This document shows, one piece after another, positions 38,801 to 50,891 of a stretch of DNA of 64,000 nt. Made by a program: the position numbers and the translations under genes. How positions within the stretch are numbered: the stretch's first letter is position 1; each line of letters begins with the position of its first letter. This DNA comes from Phallusia fumigata (Eukaryota > Chordata > Ascidiacea > Phlebobranchia > Ascidiidae): the NCBI GenBank assembly GCA_008931825.1, contig QXVZ01003926.1, positions 62,001-126,000 of the forward strand, given 5' to 3'. Under the pieces are notes generated by a model, which did not search any database, was not told where the DNA came from, and saw only the letters and a program-made list of their open reading frames with translations.

Positions 38801-41800
38801 ATACCGTCACAGATCCATCTCAAACTACTACAGATTTGCGAAAGACGGCAGTCGGTGATGCTACCACCACAAACTCGGCATCAACACCAGAAGCAGGAGA
38901 TCGTACGACCACGAACGTGGATCAAACTGAATCAGAGGCCACACCCTTCGAAATATATCCTGATCTATCGGGAACCAAAACCAGCGTGTCCGATGAAAAA
39001 ACCGATGCTTTAATTTTGACAAGCCCAACAACGACGTCAGTAGAACTGGCAGAAACTGTTACCACAACGGTGACACCATCAATGCCAATAACAATACCTT
39101 CGTTTGTGTCTATCAACAATACACCCGAGGCTGCTTCAATGACTTCCAGTGCTGCCAACTTTTCCTTTACCACTTCCTTTTCTAATTTACACAAAATGAC
39201 CGATTCATCCGCAGATGTTTCAGGCAATTTACCGGACAGCGATCCGATGGTTATTTATCCGCAGTTACGAAATATGGTGACGTCATCGGCAACAAAGGAA
39301 TACACAACTCAAACATATGAAACCATGATTGAAAGCATGAGCATGGTAACTGAAGAAAGGGCCAACAAGACTCTGGCTAACGAAATGACCTCCAGTGTCG
39401 CTCCATCTAAGTTCAAGTCAACTCCTGCTTATCGTACAAACGCTATTTCCAAAACGGGCAGGTTTACCAACGCGACAAGTGTGATCAATAATGAAGGTTC
39501 CAAACCCATGTCAAACATCACAGATCAATTTAATAATACTTTATTGGGTGAAAGCATTCAAACAGCAAAAACGTACATAGCAATAACAGTAACGCCAAAA
39601 ACTTCTCCCAGCCCGCCCGTGGCAAACGTGACTAAACATGATGCCACAGAAGGAGCACATAGCAGAGGAATTTCATCAGCTGGTGGTTTTCTGGGAAGCG
39701 AAACGGCATCCCGCCCAAAAACGCAATTAGATTCGATGAGGTCCGACAGGGAGGAAACTGCAACACAACATTCGGAATTTTCCAGCTCTCAGCCGCCAAG
39801 TGCGGCTTCTGTGCGCCCGCTAAGCGAGAGGCAGCTTGATGGCTCCGATGAAATATTTATTAAGCCAGGGATAATTGAGCAAAGCGCGTCGGCTCCGAGC
39901 GAGGAAACCGAAATTGATCGTGACACCAACAACATCACACGCGATCACGATTTTGGCGAGGAGGAACTTTTCTCACGCGAGCTGGATTCAGCTCACTCCC
40001 CCGATGTCATCCATCCAACACTTGTTGCTCCCAACAAAAACATTAGCAAAATCGTCCGTGAAGCACCAGAACCTCAACGACCGAAACAACCTTCTGGTGA
40101 AGAAACAAAAAACCTAAATGGAAATGGGTAATTGGTGTAACTTGGCGTTAGACTTCAAATCTTTAATATTTCTAGTTTAATTTATTTTGGACTTTTCAGG
40201 AAATTGGATGCATTGGGACAAAATAATAGTTCGATCGGGATTGACAAGGGTAAGTAACAATTACATCATACTTGCTGTATCTGAATTTTATAACGTAATA
40301 AAGTTTTACGAGATGTTATACGGCGAATTGAACACGTCGTTTCCGCTTTAAGCCACAAGGTTACGCCAAGTTTATGTAAATCTAACTGCGTAAAACGCTT
40401 TTACGATTCTAGGCGATACAGGTGCAACATTCGATAACTTCGAAAACGAAATTGCGCATCAGAGGTATGGTTTTGCTTTCTTTTCCTCATTTCAATTAAC
40501 TTATAAACACGTAATTTTGAAGCCGTAAAGAGACCGTCCAATACCGTCCAGAAGAGTACATTGTAAATTATGGAGATTCTTTGGAAATACAATGCCCATT
40601 TTCCGGCGACGACGGAAAGAAAGTCACGTGGTCGTTCGAACGTCACGTGACAAACGACGGTATTTTTGAAGACGCTGTTGATTCCATCGCAACAGTGCAA
40701 AGCAAGACTGCAAGTCTTTCTATTTCAAAGTACAAAAGTTACACTGTTAACGTAATACCTTATCTATACGTATGTTACTAACTGACCAGTTATGAGTAAA
40801 ATAGCTTTTTGCTAAAGTACCCTCCAATTTCTTGTGTGTATGCGGATAAAATTTGGCTGAGATCAATAGAAATATACAAGCCACAGTACTTGTGCTTAAA
40901 GTTTCGATAAACATTGTCGACATTAAGAACGACGCGAAAAGGGTAATTAAGTTACTTGCCTCGATATAGAAAAAAAAGCGTAATAACTGTTAAAACATTG
41001 ATAACACCAACTGTTATGGGCACGCAAAAAAAAGAGACATCAAATTTATTTATCTTTGCGTGTATTAGGCTTGGAATGATGCACAATGGGACGTTTTCAT
41101 GTCACCTCAACAACCGATCCCGAAATTTTGTCCACCAGACAAAACTTTTGATCCACACAGAACCACCGACGATCGTCAGCCCAACTGTTAGGCGGTTGTC
41201 AGTCGATTATGGGGCATCGATAAAAATCCCCTGTCGAGCAGAAGGTAGGCCCAACAGTGCGTCAGTTTTGGCCGGTTTATCGCAACGTTGGGGTATCGGG
41301 TTACTTAGTTGAGGGATCTGTACTTTGTGTGCAACTATATCCACGCATGAAGGTGACTCCATTTTCGTAAGTGGATGTCAAGTATTTGATAAACGTTCAT
41401 TCTACGGTATCGCTTCAAAACATTTGTTGAAGTCTACTTTCGGCAATGTGTACATGGTCTACAAAACTAGTAGCCTCCATGCTCAAGTGTAAAACAAATG
41501 TGCTTGTAAGTTAGTTTTTGAAAGTTTTCAAATAATCAGTCTCCAGGTCGAGGTCTAGTATTGGATTTAAAGCTGATCTGCGGTTTATCGCATGGGCTAT
41601 GCTTCCAGCTACATAATAATGATTTAGATAATAAGATAATAATGATTGTTGAAAAAAAATCGTGTACAGTATTACTTACTTACAATGTTTGCACAAATCG
41701 ATCTGTGATGTCAAACAGATTGAAACCGATGTCGTTGATTTTGCATTTGACGAAATAATTGTATTCCTGTTAGCGTGGGTGTGACACCAGCCGTTTAATG

Positions 41801-44800
41801 CGCTCTACGTGCTTGTTTTAAACCGCGTGTTTCAAACTGTCAGGAATACCGAAGCCCGTCGTAAGATGGTCTTGGCCGAGGAGCGAAAGGAGTGCTGGAA
41901 CGTCAACCGCGAATGTATACACAACGCCGGACCACGTTCTGCACATCGAAAATGTAAAGAAGCAAATTTGTACACTTAATCGCCGTGTAAATAATCGAGT
42001 ATGTGATGGTTAAAATAAGAGCGCTAACATTTACTCGACCTTCCTCAACCAAGTATTTATGACGTCATAATAGGCTTTTACACAAATTCGCTTTTCTCCG
42101 CTCTACTTTTTTGTCAATGAAATCTTTTAGCTACATTTGTTTTTCGCGCACAACCTATTCAGCTATTTGGGTTGTCGTATTTTTAACCGGAAAGTTGGCG
42201 AAAAACTATAATGGTCCGATGTTTATGTGTTGGTTTTTGAAATACCCCTTTAGCATCGGTATATTGCAGGCGAATCGTGACGTCGAGGTAATGTTTCTGT
42301 GTGGCGCCTCAAACGCAGTTGGTCGCACACTTCACGAACTACATGTGGAAGTTCGGACTTCACAACCAATTCAATCAGCCAAAAGTCACAGAGTCGTTAC
42401 TGTAACTGAAAATGAGGACGTTATGTTGAACTGCACTGCCACAGGTCTCCCGACTCCGAGGTACAAGTTACAGTCATCGTTTTGAAATTGCGTATTCTTC
42501 GTAAATATTAAAAATTACACCCTAGCAGTGGCCCGAGTATTTATGTGGTAAAATGTATTAACAAATTAAGTACAAAATTGTTGAATTTTTGGCACATCAT
42601 GTTTTTCGTCGTTTGGCACTATGCCTTGATTGATGTGAATTTGAAAGCAAGTGCAGCTATTCGTTATGTCCACAAAAGAATATTGGTTATAAAACCTATT
42701 GATTTTTAACGTTATTTTATTAATGTAGCTGTCGTTATTTGTACAAAATACAATACAAGTATTGGTTTTTATGTTATTTTCTTATGGAGCTAAATCCTAA
42801 ATGTTACGTAAAGGCTGACTAAGGAAATCAACTTTTTCTCGAAAAAAATGTAGCGTTTTAAAAATTCTTTCACTCTCAATAGAATGTCATGGATTTTTCC
42901 TGATGCTCGTGAACTTATGAGCAACTATTACGAGGATGATGGATTTATGATCCTCCAAAATGGGAGTCTCGTGTTTCGAAACATCTCCCGAAGATCTAGT
43001 GGTTCGCATTTGATCTTTGGCTGTGCATTAAAATATCTGAAATAACTGTGCATTTTCATCTTTTTCTCAGGCAGCTACCGCTGTGTTGGAAGAAACGTTG
43101 CCGGGGAAAGCACAACACAAGTAATATTAAGAGTATTATCAAAGGACTTGGATGACAAAAAGAATTGTACGTACTACTTTGTTTCAATACCAGTTTTTAC
43201 ATCGTGATGCCAATAATTTTGACTAAACCCATAAAAATGTCGTTGGTGTTTTCTTTGACATTGTAAAGTTATCTATCTTAAACCTGTACTTTAGGCCGGC
43301 ACAGTTTTTTGGCTTTGTGTCGTTTCAGAAAGTAGCTTATGTTTGACATTTGGTTATCTGCGCAAGCATATCGGGTTACTGCAAAACGTAGGCGACCTTG
43401 CAATTTTATCTGTGCGCATTTTGTTTCCGAAAATATTCTTCACTTTCAACCTTTTTTGTCTAGAACGACTGTCTGCAATGGCCGGACAAATTTAGTGCCA
43501 CTTTAAAAATCGATAGCTTGCGTTAGGAGTCAATATTTTATTGAGATTGATCGAGTGCAATGGTTTCGATGGGAAAGCGTTTATTGAAAACCTTTTTCAT
43601 AGTAGTAATTATTTGTGTTGTGCATGTAGCGAAAGTGGAGCCATCAACAGCTCCAGTTACGGAAAAGTCAAATCCTGTGACGAAGACGATCTTACCGGGC
43701 GAGGTTGTTTATAGGTAGGAGCAGTTACGATTCAAATAACAACTTAAAAACTGGTCGGCTTAGTTTTATGTTTAATTGATGTCGTAACGTAACATAATAG
43801 TATCATGAATCCCACCATATAACGAACAAAACGACCTTGGGTTGAATTTAAGTTTAAACTAAACTCATTATTTAGACACTCAAGCAAAACTTGCCGCGAC
43901 ATCGCCAAAGTTAAAACGAGGGTTATTTAATACAGTCCAAGACGCGAAGATAAATAATTAAAAGGCTGCATACTGTGGATTTGTTCTGGGCAATTGCAAC
44001 TTTTGTTTAATTTGCTTGATAGTTTTTTTCTTATTGAGCAGATATACCGTGCCGGGGATGGTGGGCGATACTGTGTTTCTCAATTGCCGTACTCCTCCTG
44101 ACGCGAGAATGTCGCGAAACAAATGGTCGCGTTTTTCCGGCTCTTTGGAATGGCGTCTTCCGGATGGTGAAAAAGCTGCCTTTCCTTTGCCCGTCCCCAG
44201 TTGGAGACATAGTCCGCTTTATAACGGAACCCTGCGGATTCGCAAATTGCTGGCTGATGACAATGGGACGTACACATGCGTGGCAAGCAACAAGAACGGG
44301 TTAGCATTCTTCAAATTATTGGTCCCCTTTCCTTTGAACAAAAGTTTTTTCTCCACTGCAGCTTTGCCTATGCACTTTGTGGCATGAAATAATTCAAATG
44401 AAACTTCCGCAGTTGGTAGAATTAGTCACGTGATTGTGTCATCCCATTTGTTTGCCTCTTTTTACCATGTTAGTTTTTGTCCCAAAGCGATATTTTTTGC
44501 CCGCGAGCCCCCCAAAAGAAACACATTTTTGCACGCACCAACAAACGAAAAGTTCGCTTGAATATGGTTTTGGTCACCCCGCCCCTCGAAGAGCGCAAAC
44601 AAACGAAACTGAACTATGGTGGTACATTAATGCAAATCAGATAATGATAAATAAAGTTCAGCAGTTCCTAAATTACTTGACCCTAACCTAACAACCTAAC
44701 CCTATGGTACATGGCGGCATATAAATGCAAATAAAGTTCAGCAGTTTCTAAATCACTTGTCTTAATTAAAACAGATAGCGGTTTGTGTCTTGGTGTGTGT

Positions 44801-46495
44801 CAGCTTGGTGACCTCAAAGCCCGAGTGGTGGTCGGCTTGCTGGATGCTCTACAGTTTAAATGCCAGTATAAAGTTATGCTGTTGTGATCCATCGATTACT
44901 GCGTTTAACCCCATAGTCACCCCACTAACCCACTGAACAATGTCCGAATTAAATAAAACTTGGACAGTTGATAGATCATTCCATTGTGGTGCACAAATTG
45001 CCGTGTTTACCCTTCAACCACAACAACCTACTAGCCCCCAAAGATTTTGTCGAAGTCGTATGTTATTCTATTTGTTTAGTCAATGTCAAAACTTGCTTGT
45101 GTGTGGCTCATGTGTTTCTTCCAAACAATCATGCCATAAAAAAGCTAATGAAACTGTGGAACCTAATATACATAAATTAATGTAATGAGATTACACTTTA
45201 CACGAATATTTTTAAATCAGTAGGCATAATTTATGGCGGCCTCCTGGTCACCGTTTGTTTTCTTGAAAATAGTACTTTCGTAACAGGTTTAATAGCATTT
45301 TAACGGAACTAACAGTTTGTTACTATCGGAAAAAATGTTTCCGAACTTGTGACTTTTTTCAGAATGACGCGCACAGAGGTGACGTTGTCCGTAAAAGTCG
45401 AAGCTCCTATGATTAAACAACAACTTTATCAGTCGATGACAGTGGCCAGAAACAGGTTGACTGGAGCAGATTGTTCGACAAGAGCCGGAAAACCGACACC
45501 GCGGGTGCATTGGGAGACGCCTGACCGTCGGGTTTACTCATCTGGCTCATGGGGAAACGGGTAAATTCATATGTTACTCTCATCTGCTTCATCATGAATT
45601 AATTACAATCTTACTCGAATTAAAAAACAATAAGAATAAAATAAACACAAACTTCTTAAGCGATAAATATATAAAGGTCATACAACCACAGGTTTTACGT
45701 AAAGCCAAATGGAAGACTAGTAATCCGAAGCATGGCTCTTTCATTTACCGGTAGATGGCGCTGTGTAGCATCGAACGTTGCTGGCAACGTCACGCGGATT
45801 GTAAACTTCAAGGTAAAAGGATCGAATTTTACTCGTTAAGTTTTTCTATTTCTTGTTTCTTTGGAGAACTCCTGTGAATGAGTTTTAAACTTAAAATAGC
45901 ATACAAACTCATGAGTTGGTGTAATTAGTAAACGAGGTAATACAATTGTTTTGTAATATTTTTCAGGTTCCACCATTTGCTCCGAAAATCAAACGCAGTC
46001 GATCTCGGATGCGGTATGCGAAATTCGGACACTCTGCTCGTATGGAATGTACAGCTCTTGCTGTACCAAAAGCATCTTTCTATTGGGTTTTGCCAAATGG
46101 GATGAAGATGATAAAAAACAAGGTAAAACTTTCAATATTATGTCACTGACGTGCAAAAACCCCATATAGTTCCACTTAAGTAAAAATCAACATATTCTGT
46201 CAGTTTTACAATCACCATGGAGACTGTAACGCTTTGAAAAGCAAACCTGATTTAAAACATTTTGCACATAAGTTTCAGTTTCCATCCCCGTGGTAAACGT
46301 CAACAAAAATGCCAATGTTTGTTTATTCAGGCAATGATGCGTAGAGACCATTCAAAACCGAAAGTCGTACTTCTGGATTCGGGAACACTGGTGATAAACA
46401 GAGCAAAGTTCTCCGACAATGGCTTCTACAAGTGTTACGCTAGAAACATGATGGGTACCGCTGTAAAAACCCTAAAACTTCGGGTTTATCATTAG
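32894..46495 (+). CDS. Secreted LRR, mucin-like and Ig-repeat protein (MXRA5/IGSF10-like)
   Basis: Twenty-two exons join in frame to about 1965 residues: 32894-33561, 33919-34092, 34579-34778, 35387-35700, 35914-36041, 36212-36356, 36816-37085, 37761-37906, 38199-40127, 40200-40249, 40531-40729, 41069-41244, 41844-41953, 42270-42460, 42883-43001, 43071-43166, 43630-43714, 44042-44299, 45363-45560, 45692-45812, 45967-46122, 46331-46495. A signal peptide (RTAVILLFCVFSAAAVE) is followed by a basic NRHRRQIRR stretch, an LRRNT (CASQCKCY), six or seven LRRs (LHLDHNKISFIHPEAF), and an LRRCT (GNPWECTCQLQWL). Two Ig domains follow (about 495-720), then about 600 residues rich in Thr and Ser (about 735-1325, one exon), then six Ig domains (YYC, FSC, YRC, YTC, YKC). 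No transmembrane helix ends the protein, so it is probably extracellular matrix. The order matches vertebrate MXRA5 and IGSF10, which are longer. Confidence 0.88.
38400..40127 (+). other. Thr/Ser-rich mucin-like region encoded by one long exon
   Basis: Within the LRR-Ig gene, the 1.9-kb exon encodes a non-globular stretch dense in Thr, Ser and Pro (for example TTTPTSKSTTTEAPET) with Asn-x-Ser/Thr sites, expected to be heavily O-glycosylated. The phrase [IV]YP-D/Q-L recurs (EIYPDLSGT, VIYPQLRNM), suggesting worn internal repeats. It separates the two N-terminal Ig domains from the six C-terminal ones. Confidence 0.75.
44614..44759. repeat. Intronic two-copy repeat with telomere-like spacer
   Basis: Two related units, 44614-44679 and 44702-44759, share TGGTACAT, ATAAATAAAGTTCAGCAGTT-like sequence and CTAAATYACTTG. 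The spacer reads ACCCTAACCTAACAACCTAACCCT, a short CCCTAA-like tract. It lies in the intron between the LRR-Ig exons ending at 44299 and starting at 45363. Confidence 0.7.
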
Positions 46496-46582
46496 GTCAG
46501 CAAACTAAAAGAAGTTCTTTACTTGAATAGCGGGTTTCCGTTGTCATGCCTACCATCCAAACACTCTACATACGATGTAGTC

Positions 46583-46588
46583 AATAAA
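46583..46588 (+). promoter_or_regulatory. AATAAA polyadenylation signal for the LRR-Ig gene
   Basis: AATAAA occurs 88 nt after the TAG stop at 46493-46495, at a normal distance for the end of the transcript. Confidence 0.7.
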
Positions 46589-47597
46589 ATCTTGAAAAAA
46601 CCTTGTGTGTGATTTGTAACGTCAGTCGGAGAAATAAGTATGTCTACTGAAATCGCCAGTAGTAACCAGGTATTAAACTATGTACAACAATGGCATTTAA
46701 ACTTTACGACGTCGCCGGGCAGCATCTTCTCCTCTTCGGCACATAAAACGTGAACAGAAGATCCATCGTCACGTTATGATCAGTTTATGACCTACAGTGA
46801 TGCATAATATTTGGTTTGGCCGACAAATTAGTAGTGCAATATTTTAAAAATCGTAAAATTTGTGTTGTAGTGGTAATATCGCTACAATTCGAAGAAGGCC
46901 GACTTAACTTAATAAAACTTCCCAACGCCAATTTACCTGATACCACTTTAAATTAGGAATATGTTTATCGTTCTATTGGATTTGGGTGCAAGCTGTTTTT
47001 AAGAAACAGAGGAAGAAATAACAGCAAACAGTATTTGAAAATGGTTTGAACGTTGGAATGATCATGACGACATGACATCCTGTTCGTATACTGTTACCGA
47101 GTAAAATATTTCGGAAAGGACCAACGTGGGTAAACAAGAATTACAGCAAACTTTATCACCATCTTCAAACGATTCTTTATGTATCGTACACGACGTGTAA
47201 TATATTTTTTGTCAGACGGTCGTAAAGAAGCTACGCCGCGACAAAGGCGAAAATGAAGAAAAAACCCACAATGTTTACCCAAGTCTCCGTGGTCGGTTAA
47301 CGAGGCAAGGGCGTTACCCAAATGCATTTTACCATGGTATTTGGGGATGCTTAACTCCCTTTCACTACTGTTGTTAACTACACTGCGCGGTTAGGCCATC
47401 CTGTATTGACTGAACGTGATTTGGACACAATTTTTGCCAATGAGCCTGCCTCTTGAGCGTGTCCGAATAAATATACCCTCACGCATTTCGCACAGCTGCG
47501 GCTGGAATGAAGTTTCGGATGACGTATCAACCCTGTGACATATTAATATGACAGTGACGTCAATTAAAATTTTACACGACAGGTTTAGCTTGTATTA
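46589..47597. other. Intergenic region between LRR-Ig gene and peptide array
   Basis: About 1 kb separates the 3' ends of two convergent transcription units. No recognised coding or repeat feature is seen. I looked for further copies of the peptide last exon (reverse complement of Asp-Pro-Val-Cys) and found none, so copy A appears to be the left edge of the array. Confidence 0.5.
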
Positions 47598-47775
47598 TTT
47601 AATGATTCAATACAATTACTTGCAAACATAATACATGACACACGTTGTACACGTTGGACGTGCTATGAACTGTGAAGCAGATAAAGAAGTACAACGTTAA
47701 ATTGTTAGACACATTGAAGTAAAAGCAAATTGCTATGTTGCGTTTCAAATCGAGAGTCAAACGGGCTTGAAATCG

Positions 47776-49149
47776 TTAACGTTGGGGGCAGGTGTTGAAG
47801 CAAACTGGATCAGCAATTGAACAATCCCAGCAGCTTCGTCTTTCAACTGGTAATACAAAAAATATAATGGTAAAATATAATACGACATTTGCCAGTTTTC
47901 AATTGCTGCTCTCATGCATCCATTCCATGAATAATTTATTTTTTGGCTTTTACCGACATCGATAAACAACAAGAGAAACGACTTTGTAACATCTGTGACG
48001 TGTGATAATTCAATTGCCGTGACAGGCGGTTCAAACTGCGATCATGGCCAATATCAATATTACCAATATCAGCCGTGCACTGTTCACTGTATAAAAAACA
48101 GATGTCAACAAATTGTTGCCATATACAGCAAAAAAAAATTGAATAGGTTTGATGGCAAATTCTCTATTTTTTGCCGTTTGTTAGTTTGGAAACGGTTTTC
48201 GTTTAGGTCTCATTTAAAAAAATTAACCCTGGACGTTTAGGTGTCATAGCCTTTAATACAGCTTATCTGTATTTTCCGGTGCAACTTAAATTTAAATGTA
48301 ACACAAATAATAAATATAGGTAAATGTTTTATAAATGTGTAGTTTTTACCTCCACCAGATCTTTTCCCTAACTCGGTTGCGATTGCTCGGCGGCAGATCG
48401 TGTTCATAATTTCATCGTCAATTTCTTCTCCCAAACACAGGTGGGAGATGGCTCTCACAGCTGCCTGCTGGAGTCGGGCCTTTGCCGCTTGAGAGTATTG
48501 GTGGGGACTTGGCTGCAATAAAAAATAGTTGAAAAAGCGAAAACTTTAGAAAGAAAAAAAGGTAAACTTGTATATTTGTGAAGCGGATTTTTCACAAAAA
48601 CAATCCGTTTTTAACGTTAACTTCGAAGACAGCAGTGTTATTTTAAAACTGAGAGGACCCCTATATTTTATTCAGCAGCCTTCCTTATTTTATCGGCAGC
48701 AAACACTACTGCAATTTATTCTAGGATTAAATCGGACAGTGACATATTACCTACAAACACGAAGCTCAAGAAGCGCCTTTATCTGCTTTAAATCAGGTTT
48801 ACATTTTTTGACCGCAATCCCAAAAGTGTTGAGAAACGATTTTTTGTCATGCTTATTACTTGCCGTTGACAAATCCATTTCTATATCTATTTGCTCTTAC
48901 CAGATAAATTATATTCGAAGGCGGAGCAGTAGCTAAAATAGACTAACTGTTGAATTTGCAAAAAGTGTTTTGGCCAATGGTTTAATAATGAAAAATGTGC
49001 AATTAAAGAAAAAAATCCCACGCATCTTGGTAAACAAAATTTAGTTTGTGACTTACCTCCCATTCGGAAAAGTCTTCCTCCTTTTTGTTGACGAAAGCAG
49101 CACTTACAAGTGCACAGGCGCACAGCAGAAGAATCATGCGGTTCAGCAT
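47776..49149 (-). CDS. Six-cysteine secreted peptide, copy A
   Basis: Three exons (49057-49149, 48350-48512, 47776-47846) encode 108 residues. Exon 1 is a signal peptide, MLNRMILLLCACALVSAAFV, then an acidic stretch KKEEDFSEWE. Exon 2 is an amphipathic helical segment (AKARLQQAAVRAISHLC) with two cysteines 13 residues apart. Exon 3 carries SCWDCSIADPVCFNTCPQR and the stop. Intron phases are 0 and 1. A possible processing stretch, GKR...ERR, precedes the last four cysteines and is not shared by the other copies. ATTAAA lies about 170 nt past the stop and a TATA-like box about 75 nt before the ATG. I recognise no family; the product is probably secreted with three disulfides. Confidence 0.82.
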
Positions 49150-49222
49150 CTTGTGTTTCTTTCCAGTGGTTGATTCCTTAGTCGTCGAATGGTTTGTGTT
49201 AGTGTACGCTCCACCGGTGTCT

Positions 49223-49230
49223 ATTATAAA
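49223..49230 (-). promoter_or_regulatory. TATA-like box of peptide copy A
   Basis: The minus strand reads TTTATAAT about 75 nt upstream of the copy A start codon, a suitable distance for a TATA box with a short leader. Confidence 0.5.
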
Positions 49231-50802
49231 GCCGCGACTACGCCCAGTTGTTTGCCTAGACAATAAATCGAGATCACACAAGGCGGACTTTCACAGCCAC
49301 AAAACGATTTTCCGGCACGCGATTTCCTGCTTTCTACCGGGTTATCAACACCTGACATTACCCACAATTGCGCTATGATGCAATTAAACTCTAACTAACG
49401 GATCAAAATTTAAGACACCTGCTGTGAATAGCGGGGCCTCGCCCTGCAGTTCCTGCAATAACTCGTAAATACGTCAGCCAGTGTGTGCCGTAGCAAGGTT
49501 GAGGTCCGAGCAACGGAGGTTCACAATAAACTTTATCGCGACTTGACAAACTCTGGAAGCGATTAACTACCGATTTACTACCGAACGCGGGGTTCAATGG
49601 GTAAAATTTAATTTGCTGCCTCCGCTGCCCATGTCGAACTTCAGAATCGTTTCGACATTTATAATCCTGTACTTCCAACAGCGCTAAATTATGCTTCACC
49701 CTTTTGTTCGGCCTCTCGCTTTAAATTTGACTTTCACATTTTTGATCGTATACGCTGCGTGATTAGCAAACTATCGTGAACTGAAATGAATATTGTTAAC
49801 AATCCAGTGCATTTTATCCATTTAATTGACACGCTCCAGGAAACTTGGTGTCACCTACTTTCAATATAAAGAATACCGATTTGCGTGCAGTTAGGCATTT
49901 GGTTTTAACATACTTGACTACTCGACCGCACCGTATTACAATGTACGTGACTGTACATATCAAACTTCTGCACGCGGATTCTATACCGCCGGTCCTGTAA
50001 TCAAATCGCTGTTCAATATCAGATTGTGTTGGCAGATGGACGACTTTTTTCTAAATGTAGAACAGAAGCGCAGATGGTACACACGACACTTTGACGGCGG
50101 CCCATTCCGCTTTCATCACAGTTACGTCGCTGTGGTTTTGAAATTCGACAAATTGTACAAATAAATTAATTATATTTTACGGCTGTGTGACGGTAATGCA
50201 TGTGACATGCATTTTAATGGATTTATTTGGAAGCGCGTCCAATCAATACTCATTTTAGATTTAGCTTGTAGTCTGGGCACATATGATTGAAATTAGTGTT
50301 TGGACTTACTCAAATTTATCGGTATATGCAGTGATGCAAATCCATTGAAATTATAAGGGGGAATTTTAATCTTCTTGTAGATAACCTTTAATCGATTGAA
50401 GGAAAGTTATGAGGTCACGATACAGATTTTTAGGTTAATGATGGGCTATCTTTTGGCTGTGACAGCCGTAAAACCCCGTTAAAACTGTTTATGATCGCTA
50501 AACTCTTGTAAAGTATTTAAACAAGTGCTTAATTCCCGCTTTATATGGTTAAACAAGATTTTGGGTATCATCCTTATTCAACTAAATGTAGCCGTATAAT
50601 TCTCATTCCCAACCAAAACTTGAGAGGTCGAACACTTTGAATCTTTTTTCAAGGTTAATAATTGATTCAATAGCGTAAGGGGAAAAACCATGTAAACTAT
50701 AACTGACAATATTATACAGACTTGAGACTCCAATCCTTTTCCCTCACCTAATTTACCAAACTAAGTTGCACACCATAAACCATTCGTTGATTCCCCCAAA
50801 CT
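49231..50802. other. Spacer between peptide copies A and B
   Basis: About 1.6 kb upstream of copy A and downstream of copy B. It should include copy A promoter sequence. I saw no further peptide exons, no mobile-element ends and no other coding signal in it. Confidence 0.45.
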
Positions 50803-50808
50803 TTTATT
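50803..50808 (-). promoter_or_regulatory. AATAAA polyadenylation signal of peptide copy B
   Basis: The minus strand reads AATAAA 84 nt past the copy B stop codon (50892-50894). Confidence 0.65.
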
Positions 50809-50891
50809 TTTTAAAACAAAGCAAAAAGATTAAATAAAATTCAAAACAAGTCCAATGTCGATAAAGAGCTTCCATAAGCTTCATTGTGAAT

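Noticed and set aside
47995-48240. Cys- and Tyr-containing 81-residue plus-strand frame
   Set aside because: It lies within an intron of peptide copy A on the other strand, is rich in simple CAATATCA repeats and has no signal peptide.
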